A DNA stretch of 64,000 nt from Paralysiella testudinis. GTDB taxonomy: Bacteria > Pseudomonadota > Gammaproteobacteria > Burkholderiales > Neisseriaceae. The notes under the pieces were generated by a model. The model did not search any database. It saw only the letters and a list, made by a program, of their open reading frames with translations, and was not told the origin of the DNA. The stretch spans positions 1 through 64,000 of the forward strand of contig NZ_CP069798.1 of the NCBI RefSeq assembly GCF_016894345.1. Direction: 5' to 3'. Each line of letters starts with the position of its first letter. The stretch's first letter is position 1. A program made the position numbers and the translations under genes. Positions 42,046-52,522 of this stretch are shown here, one piece after another.

Positions 42046-43131
42046 TTAGCGGATTTTCAGCGAGGCCAGCCCAATCAGCACCAACACAATGGTGATAATC
42101 CAAAAACGCACCACCACCTGGGTTTCTTTCCAGCCTTTTTGCTCGAAATGGTGGTGGATGGGTGCCATCAGGAAAATGCGTTTTTTGCGTGTTTTGTAAG
42201 AGCCCACTTGCAGCATCACCGACAACGCCTCCACCACAAACAGGCCGCCCATAATAAACAGCACAATTTCTTGGCGCACAATCACCGCCACCGCGCCCAA
42301 GGCCGCGCCCAACGCCAGCGCACCCACATCGCCCATAAACACCTGCGCCGGATAGGCGTTGAACCACAAAAAGCCCAAACAAGCGCCGCACAAAGCCGCG
42401 CAAAACACCACCACTTCATTGGCACCCACCACATGCGGCAGTTGCAAATATTGGGCAAACTGAGCATGGCCGCTGGCGTAGGCAAAAATAGCCAAGCCGC
42501 CGGCCACCAGCACCACCGGAAACGCCGCCAAACCATCCAAGCCGTCGGTAAGGTTCACCGCATTAGATGTACCCACAATCACCAAATAGGTCAGAATCAC
42601 AAAGCCGATGCCACCCAAGGGATAGGCGATTTGCTTGAAAAACGGCACGATAAATTCGGTGGCCGAAGGCAAGTGGGCGCTGTAAAACAAAAACACACCG
42701 GCCGCCAAGGCAATGGCCGACTGCCAAGCCATTTTGAAACGTGCCGACACGCCGTTGGGGTCTTTATAGACCACTTTTTTCCAGTCGTCGTAAAAGCCTA
42801 AGGCGCCGGTGCCCAACAACACGCCGAGCAAAATCCACACATAGGCATTGGCCAGATTGGCCCACAGCAGCGTAGACACAGTAATCGCCATCAAAATCAA
42901 TGTGCCGCCCATGGTGGGGGTGCCGGTTTTGATTAAATGGGTTTGCGGGCCATCGTGGCGCACCGCCTGCCCTACTTTTAATTCAGTGAGTTTGCGGATG
43001 GTCCACGGCCCCAACAGCAGGCTGAACACCAGCGAAGTGAGTGCGGCCATCACCGCACGGAAAGTGGTGTACTGAAACAGATTAAAGCCGCTGATCCAGT
43101 GGTTGAAAAGTTCTGCTAACCATAACAGCAT
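42046..43131 (-). CDS. mraY: Phospho-MurNAc-pentapeptide transferase MraY
   Basis: MraY makes lipid I by moving phospho-MurNAc-pentapeptide to undecaprenyl phosphate. The 361-aa protein has about ten membrane segments and family motifs: [33 protein letters not shown] (catalytic Asp cluster) and [12 protein letters not shown] (HHH motif). Confidence 0.97.
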   Translation of the reverse strand: MLLWLAELFNHWISGFNLFQYTTFRAVMAALTSLVFSLLLGPWTIRKLTELKVGQAVRHDGPQTHLIKTGTPTMGGTLILMAITVSTLLWANLANAYVWILLGVLLGTGALGFYDDWKKVVYKDPNGVSARFKMAWQSAIALAAGVFLFYSAHLPSATEFIVPFFKQIAYPLGGIGFVILTYLVIVGTSNAVNLTDGLDGLAAFPVVLVAGGLAIFAYASGHAQFAQYLQLPHVVGANEVVVFCAALCGACLGFLWFNAYPAQVFMGDVGALALGAALGAVAVIVRQEIVLFIMGGLFVVEALSVMLQVGSYKTRKKRIFLMAPIHHHFEQKGWKETQVVVRFWIITIVLVLIGLASLKIR

Positions 43132-43200
43132 GGTTGTGGTTCCTTAAGGCGCGGCTTGGCCACGCTTGATTTGATTGTTTGGGGGTGATATCAATACCGC

Positions 43201-43257
43201 TTTCAGGCAGCCTGAGATGGATTAATTTTCTTCACACCGCCTTTCAGGCAGCCTGAA
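43201..43257. repeat. Two DUS copies in the murF-mraY gap
   Basis: Reverse-oriented AG-simDUS at 43201-43213 and again at 43242-43254. The second sits in TTTCAGGCAGCCTGAAA, which also contains the AGGCAGCCTGAA (AG-kingDUS) 12-mer on the plus strand at 43246-43257. Confidence 0.75.
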
Positions 43258-43301
43258 AACACAAAAAGGGCTTATTTTACCGATTTCTGTGGTGTTTGTG
43301 T

Positions 43302-44672
43302 TTATGCTTTGCTTATGTCCGGCGCAGATTGCAAGGCCGCCACCACCGTTTCCATCTGCATAAAGCGCGAGCCTTTCACCAAAAAGCTAGCCTGTGCTTG
43401 ATCCAGCGCCTGCGCAGCGGCAGCCAGCGCGTCTTTTTGTTCAAAAAACGCCTGCGGTTGGCCATACGCCTCAGCGGCAAAACGCGCATCGGCACCCGTA
43501 AACAGCGCATGCTCAATACCACGGGCGCGCGCATACGCGCCCACTTCGGCATGTAATTGAGGCGCATCCGCACCCAATTCGCCAATCGCCCCCATCACCA
43601 ATACGCGCGGTGCGGGCTGCGCCGCCAGCACGTCAATGGCGGCTTTAAACGAATCGGGGTTGGCGTTGTAGCTGTCGTCAATCAGCAAAGCACCGGCGGC
43701 GCTGCGCTTTTGCTGCAAACGCCCTTTGATATTGGCAAACCCGGCCAAGGCCTGCGCAATGGTATCGCCCGGCACTTCGGCGGCCAATGCCAGCGCGGCA
43801 GCGGCCACGGCATTGTGTACATTGTGGCGGCCCGGCACCGGCAGCTGCACCGGCTGCGCCACACCGGCGGCATGCAGCACAAAATCCACACCCAATGGCT
43901 TCAATACCATATCCGACGCATATACATCACCGCTACTCACGCCAAAGGTGCGCTGCTGTTTGCCCTGCAAGGCTGCCTGAAACACAGCAGCTTCGGCATC
44001 TTCACATGGAATAAAGCCGATGCCGTTTTCAGGCAGCCCTTGGTAAATTTCGCTTTTGGCACGGGCAATATCGGCCACGCCGTCAAAGCCACAGCCCACA
44101 TGCGCGCGCAAAGCATTGTTTACCAGCGCCCAATCGGGGCGTGCCAAACGGGTGAGCAGCGCCAGCTCGCCAAAATGGTTCATGCCCATTTCAATCACCG
44201 CAAAGCGATGCTGCGGCTTTAGCTGCAACAGCGTGAGCGGCAGGCCGATGTGGTTGTTGAAATTGCCTGCGGTAGCCAGCACCGCGTCATCACCTGCATG
44301 CTGGCGCAACACCGCAGCCAGCATTTCCTTTACCGTGGTTTTACCGGAAGAGCCGGTAATGCCGAACACCCGCGGATTGATGTGCAAACGCCACGCCTGC
44401 GCCAACGTTTGCAGGGCGGCTAAGGTATCGGCCACGTTCAGACAGCCCGGAAGATGAGCGCAATCGGCACGCGACACCAGCGCATAAGCGCCCTGCTGCA
44501 ATACCTGCACCACAAAATCATGGCCGTCGTGTTTCTCACCCGCCAGCGCCACAAACACATCGCCGGCAGTGGCGGCACGGCTGTCGGTGGTGATTTTGCC
44601 CACAGCGGCGTTGGCTGCTGGGGGCGGCAGGCCTAGGGTTTGGGTAATAAAAATTAAATCCAATATCGCCAT
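43302..44672 (-). CDS. murF: UDP-MurNAc-tripeptide--D-Ala-D-Ala ligase MurF
   Basis: MurF completes the UDP-MurNAc-pentapeptide. The product of about 456 aa has the Mur N-terminal domain (ITTDSRAATAGDVFVALAG), ATP loop GSSGKTTVKEML (near 110), NNHIGLPLTLL and the C-terminal DDSYNANPDSF. Either ATG 44672 or 44681 can start it. It is separated from murE, its usual upstream neighbour, by the Abi-family gene. Confidence 0.95.
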   Translation of the reverse strand: MAILDLIFITQTLGLPPPAANAAVGKITTDSRAATAGDVFVALAGEKHDGHDFVVQVLQQGAYALVSRADCAHLPGCLNVADTLAALQTLAQAWRLHINPRVFGITGSSGKTTVKEMLAAVLRQHAGDDAVLATAGNFNNHIGLPLTLLQLKPQHRFAVIEMGMNHFGELALLTRLARPDWALVNNALRAHVGCGFDGVADIARAKSEIYQGLPENGIGFIPCEDAEAAVFQAALQGKQQRTFGVSSGDVYASDMVLKPLGVDFVLHAAGVAQPVQLPVPGRHNVHNAVAAAALALAAEVPGDTIAQALAGFANIKGRLQQKRSAAGALLIDDSYNANPDSFKAAIDVLAAQPAPRVLVMGAIGELGADAPQLHAEVGAYARARGIEHALFTGADARFAAEAYGQPQAFFEQKDALAAAAQALDQAQASFLVKGSRFMQMETVVAALQSAPDISKA

Positions 44673-44770
44673 GTGTTTCATCTTTTAGACAGTTCATTCT
44701 GTGTTTTTATGTGTCTATGTGTTGCAATTTGACCCATATTGTCTTTTTCGCTATCATTGGTGGCGATATG

Positions 44771-44808
44771 ACCGCCGCCTCTGCACTATGTGTACGCGGC
44801 GGTTTTTA
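44771..44808. terminator. Hairpin at the end of the Abi-family gene
   Basis: ACCGCCGC and GCGGCGGT form an 8-bp GC stem with a 17-nt loop. The T-run lies on the plus-strand side; there is none on the minus side, so termination of the minus-strand Abi gene is uncertain. Confidence 0.4.
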
Positions 44809-45750
44809 TTTCTGCCACAAATCCCATTCATGCCAATTCGGCAACAATCCAAACCTGCTTAAACTCATTTTTCCACCATAACCATCACGTTCGGGGAACT
44901 CAGCCAGCAATGCCGAAAACCGCTCCGACCACCGCGATTGAGGACACAATACTTTCATCATCAGCTGCATTAGGCTGAAATAGAAAAACGGACGTGTATG
45001 ATCCAATTGCTGCCAAAATACATCTTTCCTTATTGGCGCAGCCATACGGGATATATTGGCATTCCACAAACGGTCATGATGCGCAGAAATATTGCGTATT
45101 TCATTTAATCCTGCCAACCACTGCGCCAAAATATCGCCATTGCCCGCACCGTATTTCAAGGCAATTTGGTTTTTATCATCGTATTTCATGCCTTCATACA
45201 AGCGCGACATCGATCCAAAATCCCATAAACAACTCGCAGCCCACACAGGCAAACAGCCATACTTACTCAAATTATGAGCAACAAATTCCAATCGCCGCTT
45301 ATGAGCTTTCTGTTCCAACACCTTATATCGCGCCAACCATGCCTGATGCTTGGTTTTACCATCCTTCTGAATTTTTTTGCTGAAATTACCATGCAAATAT
45401 TCAGCCTTGGTATGCGCTAATGGATGATAGGCACCCAAAATGTGCACCATATCCACCCGTACCGCCATTTCAATACGCTCTAAAGCATCCAACGCCAACA
45501 AGCGCAATTTTTTGTCAAACAAATATAAAGACAATACCGTTTCAAAATCACTGCCTGCAACAAAGTTATCCAATAAAATTTGGCGCTCTTTATCCCATTG
45601 GCGCAAAACATGAAAATAACCACTTAAGCGATAATAACCAATGCGGCGCAAATACCACTGCGCCCGCTCTTCATCCTCCACCCACAGCCCGCGTTTTTGC
45701 AATAACGCCACTTGCGCAGGGAAATCCAACCATGGTTTTATAGCTTCCAT
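44806..45750 (-). CDS. Abi_2-family abortive-infection-like protein
   Basis: The 314-aa protein belongs to the Abi_2 (AbiD/AbiF) group. It starts KPWLDFPAQVALLQKRGL, continues YLRRIGYYRLSGYFHVLR, then FDKKLRLLALDALERIEMAVR (typical of the family). The HEPN-like motif RNISAHHDRLWN (Arg-x4-His, near 218) is a candidate RNase site. AbiD/F proteins cause abortive phage infection in lactococci. It is codirectional with the dcw genes between murE and murF. ATG 45750 is chosen because the longer frame runs into murE. The protein is Lys/Trp-rich and the DNA AT-richer than the flanking mur genes, suggesting transfer. Confidence 0.85.
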   Translation of the reverse strand: MEAIKPWLDFPAQVALLQKRGLWVEDEERAQWYLRRIGYYRLSGYFHVLRQWDKERQILLDNFVAGSDFETVLSLYLFDKKLRLLALDALERIEMAVRVDMVHILGAYHPLAHTKAEYLHGNFSKKIQKDGKTKHQAWLARYKVLEQKAHKRRLEFVAHNLSKYGCLPVWAASCLWDFGSMSRLYEGMKYDDKNQIALKYGAGNGDILAQWLAGLNEIRNISAHHDRLWNANISRMAAPIRKDVFWQQLDHTRPFFYFSLMQLMMKVLCPQSRWSERFSALLAEFPERDGYGGKMSLSRFGLLPNWHEWDLWQK

Positions 45751-45826
45751 TCTCCAAATCCATATTTTGGCGGCGATATGCCGCTTCAAACAATCCTGCC
45801 TGTATTCACCTGCTTCAGAATAGCCA

Positions 45827-47302
45827 TTATCTTTCTGCCAGCGCCTTTTCAGCCACTTCAAAATCCGAAAAGTGTTGCTTTTGGCCGCCGATGTCTTGAT
45901 AAGTTTCATGGCCTTTGCCGGCAATCAGAATCATATCGCTAGCAGCGGCATGGGCAATGGTGTAATCGATGGCGGCGGCGCGGTCGGCATTGACATAGGC
46001 CGCTTGCGGCACGGCGGGCAGGATGTCGTCGATAATGGCTTGCGGCTCTTCCATGCGCGGGTTGTCGCTGGTCACCACCACGCAATCGGCGCCGGCTTGT
46101 GCGGCCGCGCCCATTAAGGGGCGCTTGCCGCGGTCGCGGTTGCCGCCGCAGCCAAATACACACCACAGTTTGGCTCCGGCAGGTTTGATTTCCTGCAAGG
46201 TAGCCAGCGCTTTTTCCAGCGCATCGGGGGTGTGGGCGTAGTCCACCACCACCAAGGGTTGGTTGTTGCCCATAATGCAGTCCATGCGCCCGGTAGCGGG
46301 GCGAATTTGTGCCACCGCCGCCAGCACATCGGCCAAGGCATGGCCGTTGGCACACAGCACGCCCACGCAGGCGGCCAGATTTTGCGCGTTAAAACGCCCC
46401 AGCAAGCGGCTGTGTACACGGCCTTCGCCCCACGGTGTGTGCAAGCCCACATCCATGCCGCTGGCGGCTGCCTGAAAGGCGCCGATGCGGATATCGGCAT
46501 CCACGCTAAAGCCGTAGCCGTATACCGCTAGCTCGGTGCGTTCGCGGCGCAGGCGGGCGGCCAGTTCGCGGCCGAAATCATCGTCGATATTGATGATGGC
46601 ATGCTGCAAACCTTGCCAATCGAATAATTTGGCTTTGCTGCTGCCATAGCTGGCCATATCGCCGTGGTAATCCAGATGGTCACGGGTGAGGTTGGTGAAC
46701 ACGGCGCTGCGAAACGGCACGCCCACTACGCGGTGCTGATCCAAGCCGTGGCTCGATACTTCCATCGCCACCGCTCGCGCGCCGTCGTGGGCAAAGCGTT
46801 TGAGCCAGCCTTGCACCGACACCGCATCGGGCGTGGTGTGGGTGCTTTGCTGCAATTGCTGCCAATAGCCGTTGCCCACGGTGCCCATGATGGCGCATTT
46901 TTGCCCCAGCAAATCGGCAGCCTGCGCCAGCCATTGGCTGATGGAGGTTTTGCCGTTGGTGCCGGTGATGCCCCACAGCGCCATATGGTCGCCCGGATGC
47001 TGATAACAGGCCGCCGCCACCAGCCCGGCGCGGGTGCGCAAATCGGCCACGCCCGCATTGGGCACCACCCATTGCGACTGCCAGGCAAAATGGCCGTCGT
47101 CGTCCCAAAACACAAAGGCAGCCCCGTTGTCGATGGCTGCCGCAATGTAGTTGCGCCCGTCGGTGTATTCGCCTTGACAGGCCACGAACACATCGCCGGG
47201 CTTGACGCTGCGGCTGTCCACCTGCAAAACACGCCCGTGTACGGCGGCGGCCGTAGCGGGCGTTAGGGGGTAATCGGCCAATGTTTGCGATAAGGGAAAC
47301 AT
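45827..47302 (-). CDS. murE: MurE meso-diaminopimelate ligase
   Basis: MurE adds the third stem residue. The 491-aa product has VDSRSVKPGDVFVA, ATP loop GITGTNGKTSISQWL (near 117) and the specificity motif TSDNPRMEEP (near 409), which indicates meso-diaminopimelate rather than lysine. It lies between ftsI and the inserted Abi-family gene. Confidence 0.97.
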   Translation of the reverse strand: MFPLSQTLADYPLTPATAAAVHGRVLQVDSRSVKPGDVFVACQGEYTDGRNYIAAAIDNGAAFVFWDDDGHFAWQSQWVVPNAGVADLRTRAGLVAAACYQHPGDHMALWGITGTNGKTSISQWLAQAADLLGQKCAIMGTVGNGYWQQLQQSTHTTPDAVSVQGWLKRFAHDGARAVAMEVSSHGLDQHRVVGVPFRSAVFTNLTRDHLDYHGDMASYGSSKAKLFDWQGLQHAIINIDDDFGRELAARLRRERTELAVYGYGFSVDADIRIGAFQAAASGMDVGLHTPWGEGRVHSRLLGRFNAQNLAACVGVLCANGHALADVLAAVAQIRPATGRMDCIMGNNQPLVVVDYAHTPDALEKALATLQEIKPAGAKLWCVFGCGGNRDRGKRPLMGAAAQAGADCVVVTSDNPRMEEPQAIIDDILPAVPQAAYVNADRAAAIDYTIAHAAASDMILIAGKGHETYQDIGGQKQHFSDFEVAEKALAER

Positions 47303-47367
47303 GGTATTTGCTTTCTTAAAACCAAATGGGGTCGTTTTTATATACGGCGGTTTGCCTATCTTAAAGA

Positions 47368-47404
47368 GGCTGCCTGAAACCGAAAAATTCCGGTTTCAGG
47401 CAGC
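47368..47404. terminator. Inverted DUS pair between ftsI and murE
   Basis: AGGCTGCCTGAAACCG and CGGTTTCAGGCAGC form an extended stem with a 7-nt loop. It is inside the cluster, so at most an attenuator. Confidence 0.65.
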
Positions 47405-47442
47405 ATTCGGTATGGTGCATAACAAGCAACACAAAACGAGGT

Positions 47443-49188
47443 TTAAGGCGCCGCCGTTGCCGTTGTTGCTTTCAGCGGCTTGGTGGGCATTACCCCCAAC
47501 ACATTCAGGCTGCCGGCCATGATGTTTTTAAACACCGGCCCGGCCACGGTGCCGCCGTAATAGCCGTTGGCCGAAGGCTCGTCCACATTCACCGCCACAA
47601 TCACCCGCGGCTCATCCGCCGGGGCAAAGCCGATAAAGGTGGCCATGTGTTTGTTCTCGGCATATTGGCCGTTCACCAGCTTGCGGGCGGTGCCGGTTTT
47701 GGCGGCCACATCAAAGCCGTCCACCGCACCGGCAGTGCCGGTACCGCCTTTTTCGGTTACCGCCACCATCATATGGCGGATGGTTTTGGCGGTTTGCGGC
47801 TTCAGAATCGGCTGGCCTTGCGGCGGCAAATCCTGCTTCAAAAAGCTCACCGGCAGCAATTCGCCGTCGTTGGTGAAGATGGTGTAGCCGCGTGCCAATT
47901 GCAGCAGGCTCATTTGCAGGCCGTAGCCGAACGACATGGTGGCCTGCTCAATCGGCCGCCAAGTTTTCCAGTCGCGCACCAAACCGGCGCTTTCACCCGG
48001 AAAGCCCGAATGCAGGCGGCGGCCGAAACCCACGGCTTTATAGTAGTCGTACATTTCTTCGGGCTTGAACATGGCCGACAGGCGGCTGGTGCCCACATTC
48101 GACGATTTTTGCAAAATGCCGCGCACGTCCAGCGAGCCGTAATTATGAGTGTCGCGCACCGTGGCGCCACCAATTTGGTAGGGATTGGTGTTAAACCAGC
48201 TGTTGGCATTGATTTTGCCTGCGTCCAGCGCCTTGGCCACCGGGAAAGGCTTCATGGCGCTGCCCGGCTCAATCATATCGGTGACTGCGCGGTTGCGGCG
48301 GCTGTCGCTGTCGGCACCACCCGGATTGTTGGGGTCGTAGCTGGGGGCGTTCACCAGTGCCAAGATTTCGCCGGTTTTGGCGTTCAGCACCACTGCGCTG
48401 CCGGCCTTGGCCTGATGGTAAACCAGTGCTTTGTTCAGCTCTTCATAAGCAATCGACTGGATGCGCTGATCCAGCGACAACACCATATTCTGGCCGTCTT
48501 CCGGCGCTTTATTGCGCGGCGAATCCAAGCCGTCAACAATATTGCCTTTGTTGTCGCGCAACACCACTTTGGCACCGTCTTGCCCGTGCAGGCTGCTTTC
48601 GCGCGCCAGCTCCAAGCCTTCTTGCCCTTTGCCATCGATATTGGTAAAGCCGATTACATGGGCAAACAGATTGCCCATGGGGTAATGGCGCTTGCTTTCA
48701 TGCTGAAAAGCCAAGCCTTTGATATTCAAGGCCGCCACTTGTTGGCTGATTTCCGGCGGCAATTGGCGTTTCAGATAGACAAAATCTTTGTTTTTGCGGC
48801 TCAGGCGCTCGGTGAGGGTTTCCACCGGCACATCAATCAAGGCCGACAATTGCGCCAATTGCTGCGGCGTGGGCAGCTCATCCATGCCAGAAGGCACGGC
48901 ATAAAGCGAATCGGCGGGGGCGCTGATGGCCAAAGCGGCGCCGTTGCGGTCGGTGATGGTGCCGCGGGTGGCGGTGAGCGGCAGTGTGCGCACAAAGCGC
49001 TGGTCGCCTTCTTTTTTCAAAAACGCCTGCTGTTCGGTTTGCAAATACACACCACGACCCACCAAGGCCATAAACGCCACGCTCAGCCCGGCCAACACCA
49101 ACACGATGCGGCCATTGGTGGTCACCGGTTTGTTGTGTTTGGGCTGCTTGGGCAGCATCTGCGGCTTGTAGTCGTTTTTGATTAACAT
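47443..49188 (-). CDS. ftsI: Septal transpeptidase PBP2/FtsI (PenA)
   Basis: This class B PBP crosslinks septal peptidoglycan and is the penA product in Neisseria. The 581-aa product has one N-terminal membrane helix, a dimerisation domain ([23 protein letters not shown]) and the transpeptidase motifs: SXXK in EPGSAMKPF (Ser near 309), SXN in KSSNVG (near 363) and KTG in AAKTGTARK (near 498). No insertion of the mosaic Asp345 type can be judged without alignment. Confidence 0.95.
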   Translation of the reverse strand: MLIKNDYKPQMLPKQPKHNKPVTTNGRIVLVLAGLSVAFMALVGRGVYLQTEQQAFLKKEGDQRFVRTLPLTATRGTITDRNGAALAISAPADSLYAVPSGMDELPTPQQLAQLSALIDVPVETLTERLSRKNKDFVYLKRQLPPEISQQVAALNIKGLAFQHESKRHYPMGNLFAHVIGFTNIDGKGQEGLELARESSLHGQDGAKVVLRDNKGNIVDGLDSPRNKAPEDGQNMVLSLDQRIQSIAYEELNKALVYHQAKAGSAVVLNAKTGEILALVNAPSYDPNNPGGADSDSRRNRAVTDMIEPGSAMKPFPVAKALDAGKINANSWFNTNPYQIGGATVRDTHNYGSLDVRGILQKSSNVGTSRLSAMFKPEEMYDYYKAVGFGRRLHSGFPGESAGLVRDWKTWRPIEQATMSFGYGLQMSLLQLARGYTIFTNDGELLPVSFLKQDLPPQGQPILKPQTAKTIRHMMVAVTEKGGTGTAGAVDGFDVAAKTGTARKLVNGQYAENKHMATFIGFAPADEPRVIVAVNVDEPSANGYYGGTVAGPVFKNIMAGSLNVLGVMPTKPLKATTATAAP

Positions 49189-49364
49189 GTTGTTACCTGT
49201 TTGCTTCTTTTATTTTTTGTGTTTGTTTGGCGGCTTTGTAGATGGGGGAGGCTTTCAGGCAGCCTCAATCCCTATTCACAACACCGTTTTTATTATTTTG
49301 TTTTCAATTTAAATACTTATTCAATTGGTTTTAGGCTGCCTGAAAACACCTGCGGCCAATGCAC

Positions 49365-49637
49365 TCAGTGTGTTTGCGACTTGATTTCAATCATGCGGGT
49401 GTCGGCCAGTGTGGGCGGCTGTAATTGCTGCTGTACCGCCGCTTGCTGAATCAGCGTGTGGTTGGCCAGTTTGGCCTGCTCCAGCTTCAAGCGGCTGAAA
49501 TCGTCGTTCAATTGCGTTTGCTGTTTTTGCGCATTGGTGAGCGCAATAAAGTATTCGCGCGATTGGTCTTGCACAGTAATCACCGCCATGCCCGAAGCCA
49601 ATGCCAACAGCAGCAACACTACATTCAACTTATTCAT
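49365..49637 (-). CDS. ftsL: Cell division protein FtsL
   Basis: The 90-aa bitopic protein has a short cytoplasmic end, one membrane helix ([19 protein letters not shown]) and a periplasmic coiled coil rich in Gln, Leu and Lys ([20 protein letters not shown]). FtsL works with FtsB and FtsQ to activate septal synthesis. The ATG at 49637 overlaps the rsmH stop codon region. Identity rests on position and topology, as the family has low sequence conservation. Confidence 0.85.
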   Translation of the reverse strand: MNKLNVVLLLLALASGMAVITVQDQSREYFIALTNAQKQQTQLNDDFSRLKLEQAKLANHTLIQQAAVQQQLQPPTLADTRMIEIKSQTH

Positions 49638-50592
49638 GTGCAAACAATCCCGCTGTGCGCTCGGCCACCCGCAACACTGCCGAACGGGCGCGAGGGTTGG
49701 CGCTCACTTCGTCATTACCCGGTTTTTGCGCCTTGCCCACCAGCCGCAGCGGCGGCAATTCGCGGTCGACTTCTTTTACCGCCGCCCAGCGCGGCAAGGG
49801 CGCGGGCTTGCTGTGTTGGTTCATGAATTGCTTCACAATGCGGTCTTCCAAAGAATGAAATGCAATCACCGCCAAGCGCCCGCCCGGATGCAACATGGCC
49901 ACCGCTTGCGGCAGCACCGCCGCTACTTCTTCCAGTTCGCGGTTAATGTAGATGCGAATGGCCTGGAAGGTGCGCGTGGCCGGGTCTTGCCCGCGCTCAC
50001 GAGTACGGACGACTTGTGCCACGAGACGCGCCAGCTGGCCGGTTGTGGCAATTGGCTCAATTTCGCGTGCCGCAACAATGGCGCGCGCAATCGGGCGACT
50101 AAACCGCTCTTCACCATAATTCTTAATTACCTCGTGTAAATCTTGCTCCGCCGCCACCGCCAGCCATTGTGCGGCCGAGATGCCGCGCGTGGTGTCCATG
50201 CGCATGTCCAGCGGCGCATCAAAACGAAAGCTAAAACCGCGTGCCGCTTCATCAATCTGCGGCGAGGAAATGCCCAAATCAAACAAGGCGCCATCGATAT
50301 GATGTATGCCCCGCTCACTCAAGGCTGCCTGTAAGGTGGCAAAGCCGTTGTGCACCACGCTTACCCGCGCATCGGTAGCTGCCAATGCTTCGGCGGTGGC
50401 AATTGCCGCCGGGTCTTTGTCGAACACCACCAAGCGCCCTGCTTCGCCCAATTGCGCCAAAATCCGGCGCGAGTGGCCACCGCGGCCAAAAGTGCCGTCC
50501 ACATACACGCCATCAGGACGGACATTCAGCCCGGCCACGGCCTCTTGCAGCAATACGGTAATGTGCCGGTGCGGCGTTTGGTTTTCATTCAT
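49630..50592 (-). CDS. rsmH: 16S rRNA (cytosine1402-N4)-methyltransferase RsmH
   Basis: RsmH (MraW) methylates C1402 in the ribosomal P site. The 320-aa product has [13 protein letters not shown], motif [36 protein letters not shown] and the C-terminal [15 protein letters not shown]. The ATG at 50592 overlaps the mraZ stop (ATGA), and the 3' end overlaps ftsL. Confidence 0.97.
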   Translation of the reverse strand: MNENQTPHRHITVLLQEAVAGLNVRPDGVYVDGTFGRGGHSRRILAQLGEAGRLVVFDKDPAAIATAEALAATDARVSVVHNGFATLQAALSERGIHHIDGALFDLGISSPQIDEAARGFSFRFDAPLDMRMDTTRGISAAQWLAVAAEQDLHEVIKNYGEERFSRPIARAIVAAREIEPIATTGQLARLVAQVVRTRERGQDPATRTFQAIRIYINRELEEVAAVLPQAVAMLHPGGRLAVIAFHSLEDRIVKQFMNQHSKPAPLPRWAAVKEVDRELPPLRLVGKAQKPGNDEVSANPRARSAVLRVAERTAGLFAHE

Positions 50593-51044
50593 AGCTGCAA
50601 CTGTGTTTTGCCAAGCTCGGCGGCCAGCATATCTTCGTCCATATCCAATGCGGCATTGTTTTGCTCTTCCCAACGCGCCCTACCCCACACTTCCAAACGG
50701 TTCGAGCGCCCCACCACATACACTTCTTTGTCAAACTCCACCAAGCGGCGCAAATTGGCGGGCAATAAAATCCGCCCCACGCCATCGAGCTCCATGGTAT
50801 CGGCATTGTGCAGCAGCAGATTTTGGTAAGCCTGCAATACCTTGTTGCCTGCCACCGGTAAACCCAGCAGCTGGCTTTCCACCGTGCGCCATTGCGCTTC
50901 GGGATAAAGCAACAGGTGGCTACGCTTTTCCAGCGTACCCACCAAAAACGGGCTGTAATGGCGCGCCAACAGCTCGCGGAATTTGGCCGGAATCGCCAAA
51001 CGCCCCTTGCTGTCTATGCTTAATTCGTATGCGCCACCAAACAC
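50589..51044 (-). CDS. mraZ: Transcriptional regulator MraZ
   Basis: MraZ is an AbrB-like ring-shaped DNA-binding protein that represses its own dcw operon. The 151-aa product has two swapped-hairpin repeats: [20 protein letters not shown] and, later, [18 protein letters not shown]. The start is a GTG at 51044, chosen because AGGAGA lies 6 nt upstream and [14 protein letters not shown] is the normal MraZ N-terminus. A longer frame would extend into the operator. Confidence 0.95.
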   Translation of the reverse strand: MFGGAYELSIDSKGRLAIPAKFRELLARHYSPFLVGTLEKRSHLLLYPEAQWRTVESQLLGLPVAGNKVLQAYQNLLLHNADTMELDGVGRILLPANLRRLVEFDKEVYVVGRSNRLEVWGRARWEEQNNAALDMDEDMLAAELGKTQLQL

Positions 51045-51082
51045 CGTTTCTCTCCTCAATAGGGCGCCTTTTAGCAGAGAAA

Positions 51083-51147
51083 TTCCACACTTCCCCACAC
51101 TTTGCCCCACATGCGCACACTATAGGCAAAACAAATGCCTTGGTCAA
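51083..51147 (-). promoter_or_regulatory. dcw promoter with MraZ-type operator repeats
   Basis: On the minus strand, -35 TTGACC (51142-51147) and -10 TATAGT (51119-51124) are separated by exactly 17 nt. Just downstream (51083-51110) are repeats TGGGG, TGGGG and TGGAA, spaced 7 and 5 nt, which fit the TGGGN repeats bound by MraZ. Confidence 0.75.
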
Positions 51148-51322
51148 CGGAAACCCAAGGCAATTTTTCGGCTTTTACACAGAAAATTCAGCGAAGTGAC
51201 AACAGCTTAATGTCCAAATAGCCAAATCGGTAAAAATAAACCATTGCCATTATTGATTTATATTGACAACGTCATTTTAATAGCTAAAAAAGCAGTCACA
51301 TACGCACGCGCATCAATCCGGC

Positions 51323-51328
51323 TATAAT
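51323..51328 (+). promoter_or_regulatory. -10 element of the methyltransferase gene
   Basis: A perfect TATAAT lies 38 nt before ATG 51366. The gap between this and the dcw promoter (about 180 nt) is AT-rich and otherwise featureless. Confidence 0.55.
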
Positions 51329-51365
51329 GGGCGCCCATTTCGCCCATTTTTCAAATTTAAGTACC

Positions 51366-52520
51366 ATGTCCACACATCTTCCCGCACCCGATGCCGATGC
51401 ACTGGCCAGCAGCCAAGCACTGCGTCGCCTGATTGAAGCCAAAATCAGCCAAAACCACGGTTGGCTGCCGTTTTCACGCTTTATGGATTTGGCACTGTAT
51501 GCCCCGCAATACGGCTATTACAGCGGCGGTGGCGCCAAATTCGGCGGTGCGGGTGATTTTATTACCGCCCCCACCCTAAGCCCCTTGTTCGGCCAAACCT
51601 TGGCGGTACAAATCAACGCCCTGCTGCCACAAACGGCCGGCGTGGTGTATGAATTCGGTGCAGGCAACGGCGCCTTGGCCGCCACCTTGCTGCAAGCGCT
51701 GGACAGCACTCAGCTAAACCAATATTACATAATTGAATTGTCGGCCGAACTGGCCGCACGCCAACGCCAATATTTGATAGAAAATGCGCCCGCATCCGCT
51801 CACAAAGTGGTGCATCTGAATAGGCTGCCTGAAACGCTGGACGGCATCATTATCGGCAATGAAGTGCTGGACGCCATGCCTGTGAGCGTGGTGCGTTGGC
51901 AGGAAAATGGCATAGAAGAAATGGGCGTGGTGCAGCAAGCATCGCAATTTGAATGGGCGGCACACCCGCTGACCGATCCGGCCTTACTGGCCATGGCTGC
52001 ACCGTGGGCAGCACAGTTGCCGCCGGGCTACACCTCGGAGCTACATCCGCAGCAGCAGGCCTTTATCACCACCCTAGCGCAAAAACTCGTCCGTGGTGCC
52101 ATCATCATGATTGATTACGGCTTTGACGCTGCCCAGTATTATCACCCGCAGCGCCACCAAGGCACCCTCATCGGCCACTACCGCCACCACAGCGTGCATG
52201 ATGTATTTTTCCACCCCGGCCTCACCGACATCACCGCGCATGTCAACTTCACCGCCATTGCCGACGCGGGCGTGCGCAACGGCCTGGATTTGATTGGCTA
52301 CACCACCCAAGCACATTTTTTACTGAATTTGGGCATTACCGAACAACTGGCTGCCGTGGCCACCCCCACCGACAACGCCTATATCCAAGCCGCCGCAGCC
52401 TGCCAAATGCTGCTGGCGCAACACGAAATGGGCGAACTTTTTAAAGTGATGGCATTCGGCAAAAATATAAACGTAGATTGGCAAGGCTTTGCCCGCGGTG
52501 ATTTGTGCCACAAGCTGTAA
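51366..52520 (+). CDS. MidA/NDUFAF7-like SAM-dependent methyltransferase
   Basis: The 384-aa protein matches the COG1565 family: LPFSRFMDLALYAPQYGYYSGG (split at LAL), GDFITAPTLSPLFGQTLA, the SAM motif YEFGAGNGALAATLLQ, IIGNEVLDAMPVSVVRW and IDYGFDAAQYYHPQRHQGTL. Eukaryotic NDUFAF7 methylates a complex I arginine; the bacterial target is not established. Start at 51366 (MSTHLPAPDADAL). It is divergent from mraZ, and an unusual Correia-like element begins 2 nt after the stop codon. Confidence 0.85.
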   Translation: MSTHLPAPDADALASSQALRRLIEAKISQNHGWLPFSRFMDLALYAPQYGYYSGGGAKFGGAGDFITAPTLSPLFGQTLAVQINALLPQTAGVVYEFGAGNGALAATLLQALDSTQLNQYYIIELSAELAARQRQYLIENAPASAHKVVHLNRLPETLDGIIIGNEVLDAMPVSVVRWQENGIEEMGVVQQASQFEWAAHPLTDPALLAMAAPWAAQLPPGYTSELHPQQQAFITTLAQKLVRGAIIMIDYGFDAAQYYHPQRHQGTLIGHYRHHSVHDVFFHPGLTDITAHVNFTAIADAGVRNGLDLIGYTTQAHFLLNLGITEQLAAVATPTDNAYIQAAAACQMLLAQHEMGELFKVMAFGKNINVDWQGFARGDLCHKL

Positions 52521-52522
52521 CA

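Noticed and set aside
42013..42801. 262-codon plus-strand frame opposite mraY
   Set aside because: His/Gln-rich shadow of a membrane-protein gene.
47647..49185. 512-codon open frame on the plus strand opposite ftsI
   Set aside because: It is the antisense shadow of a GC-skewed gene. The translation is His/Gln/Ala-rich with no recognisable motif, while the minus strand encodes a complete PBP.
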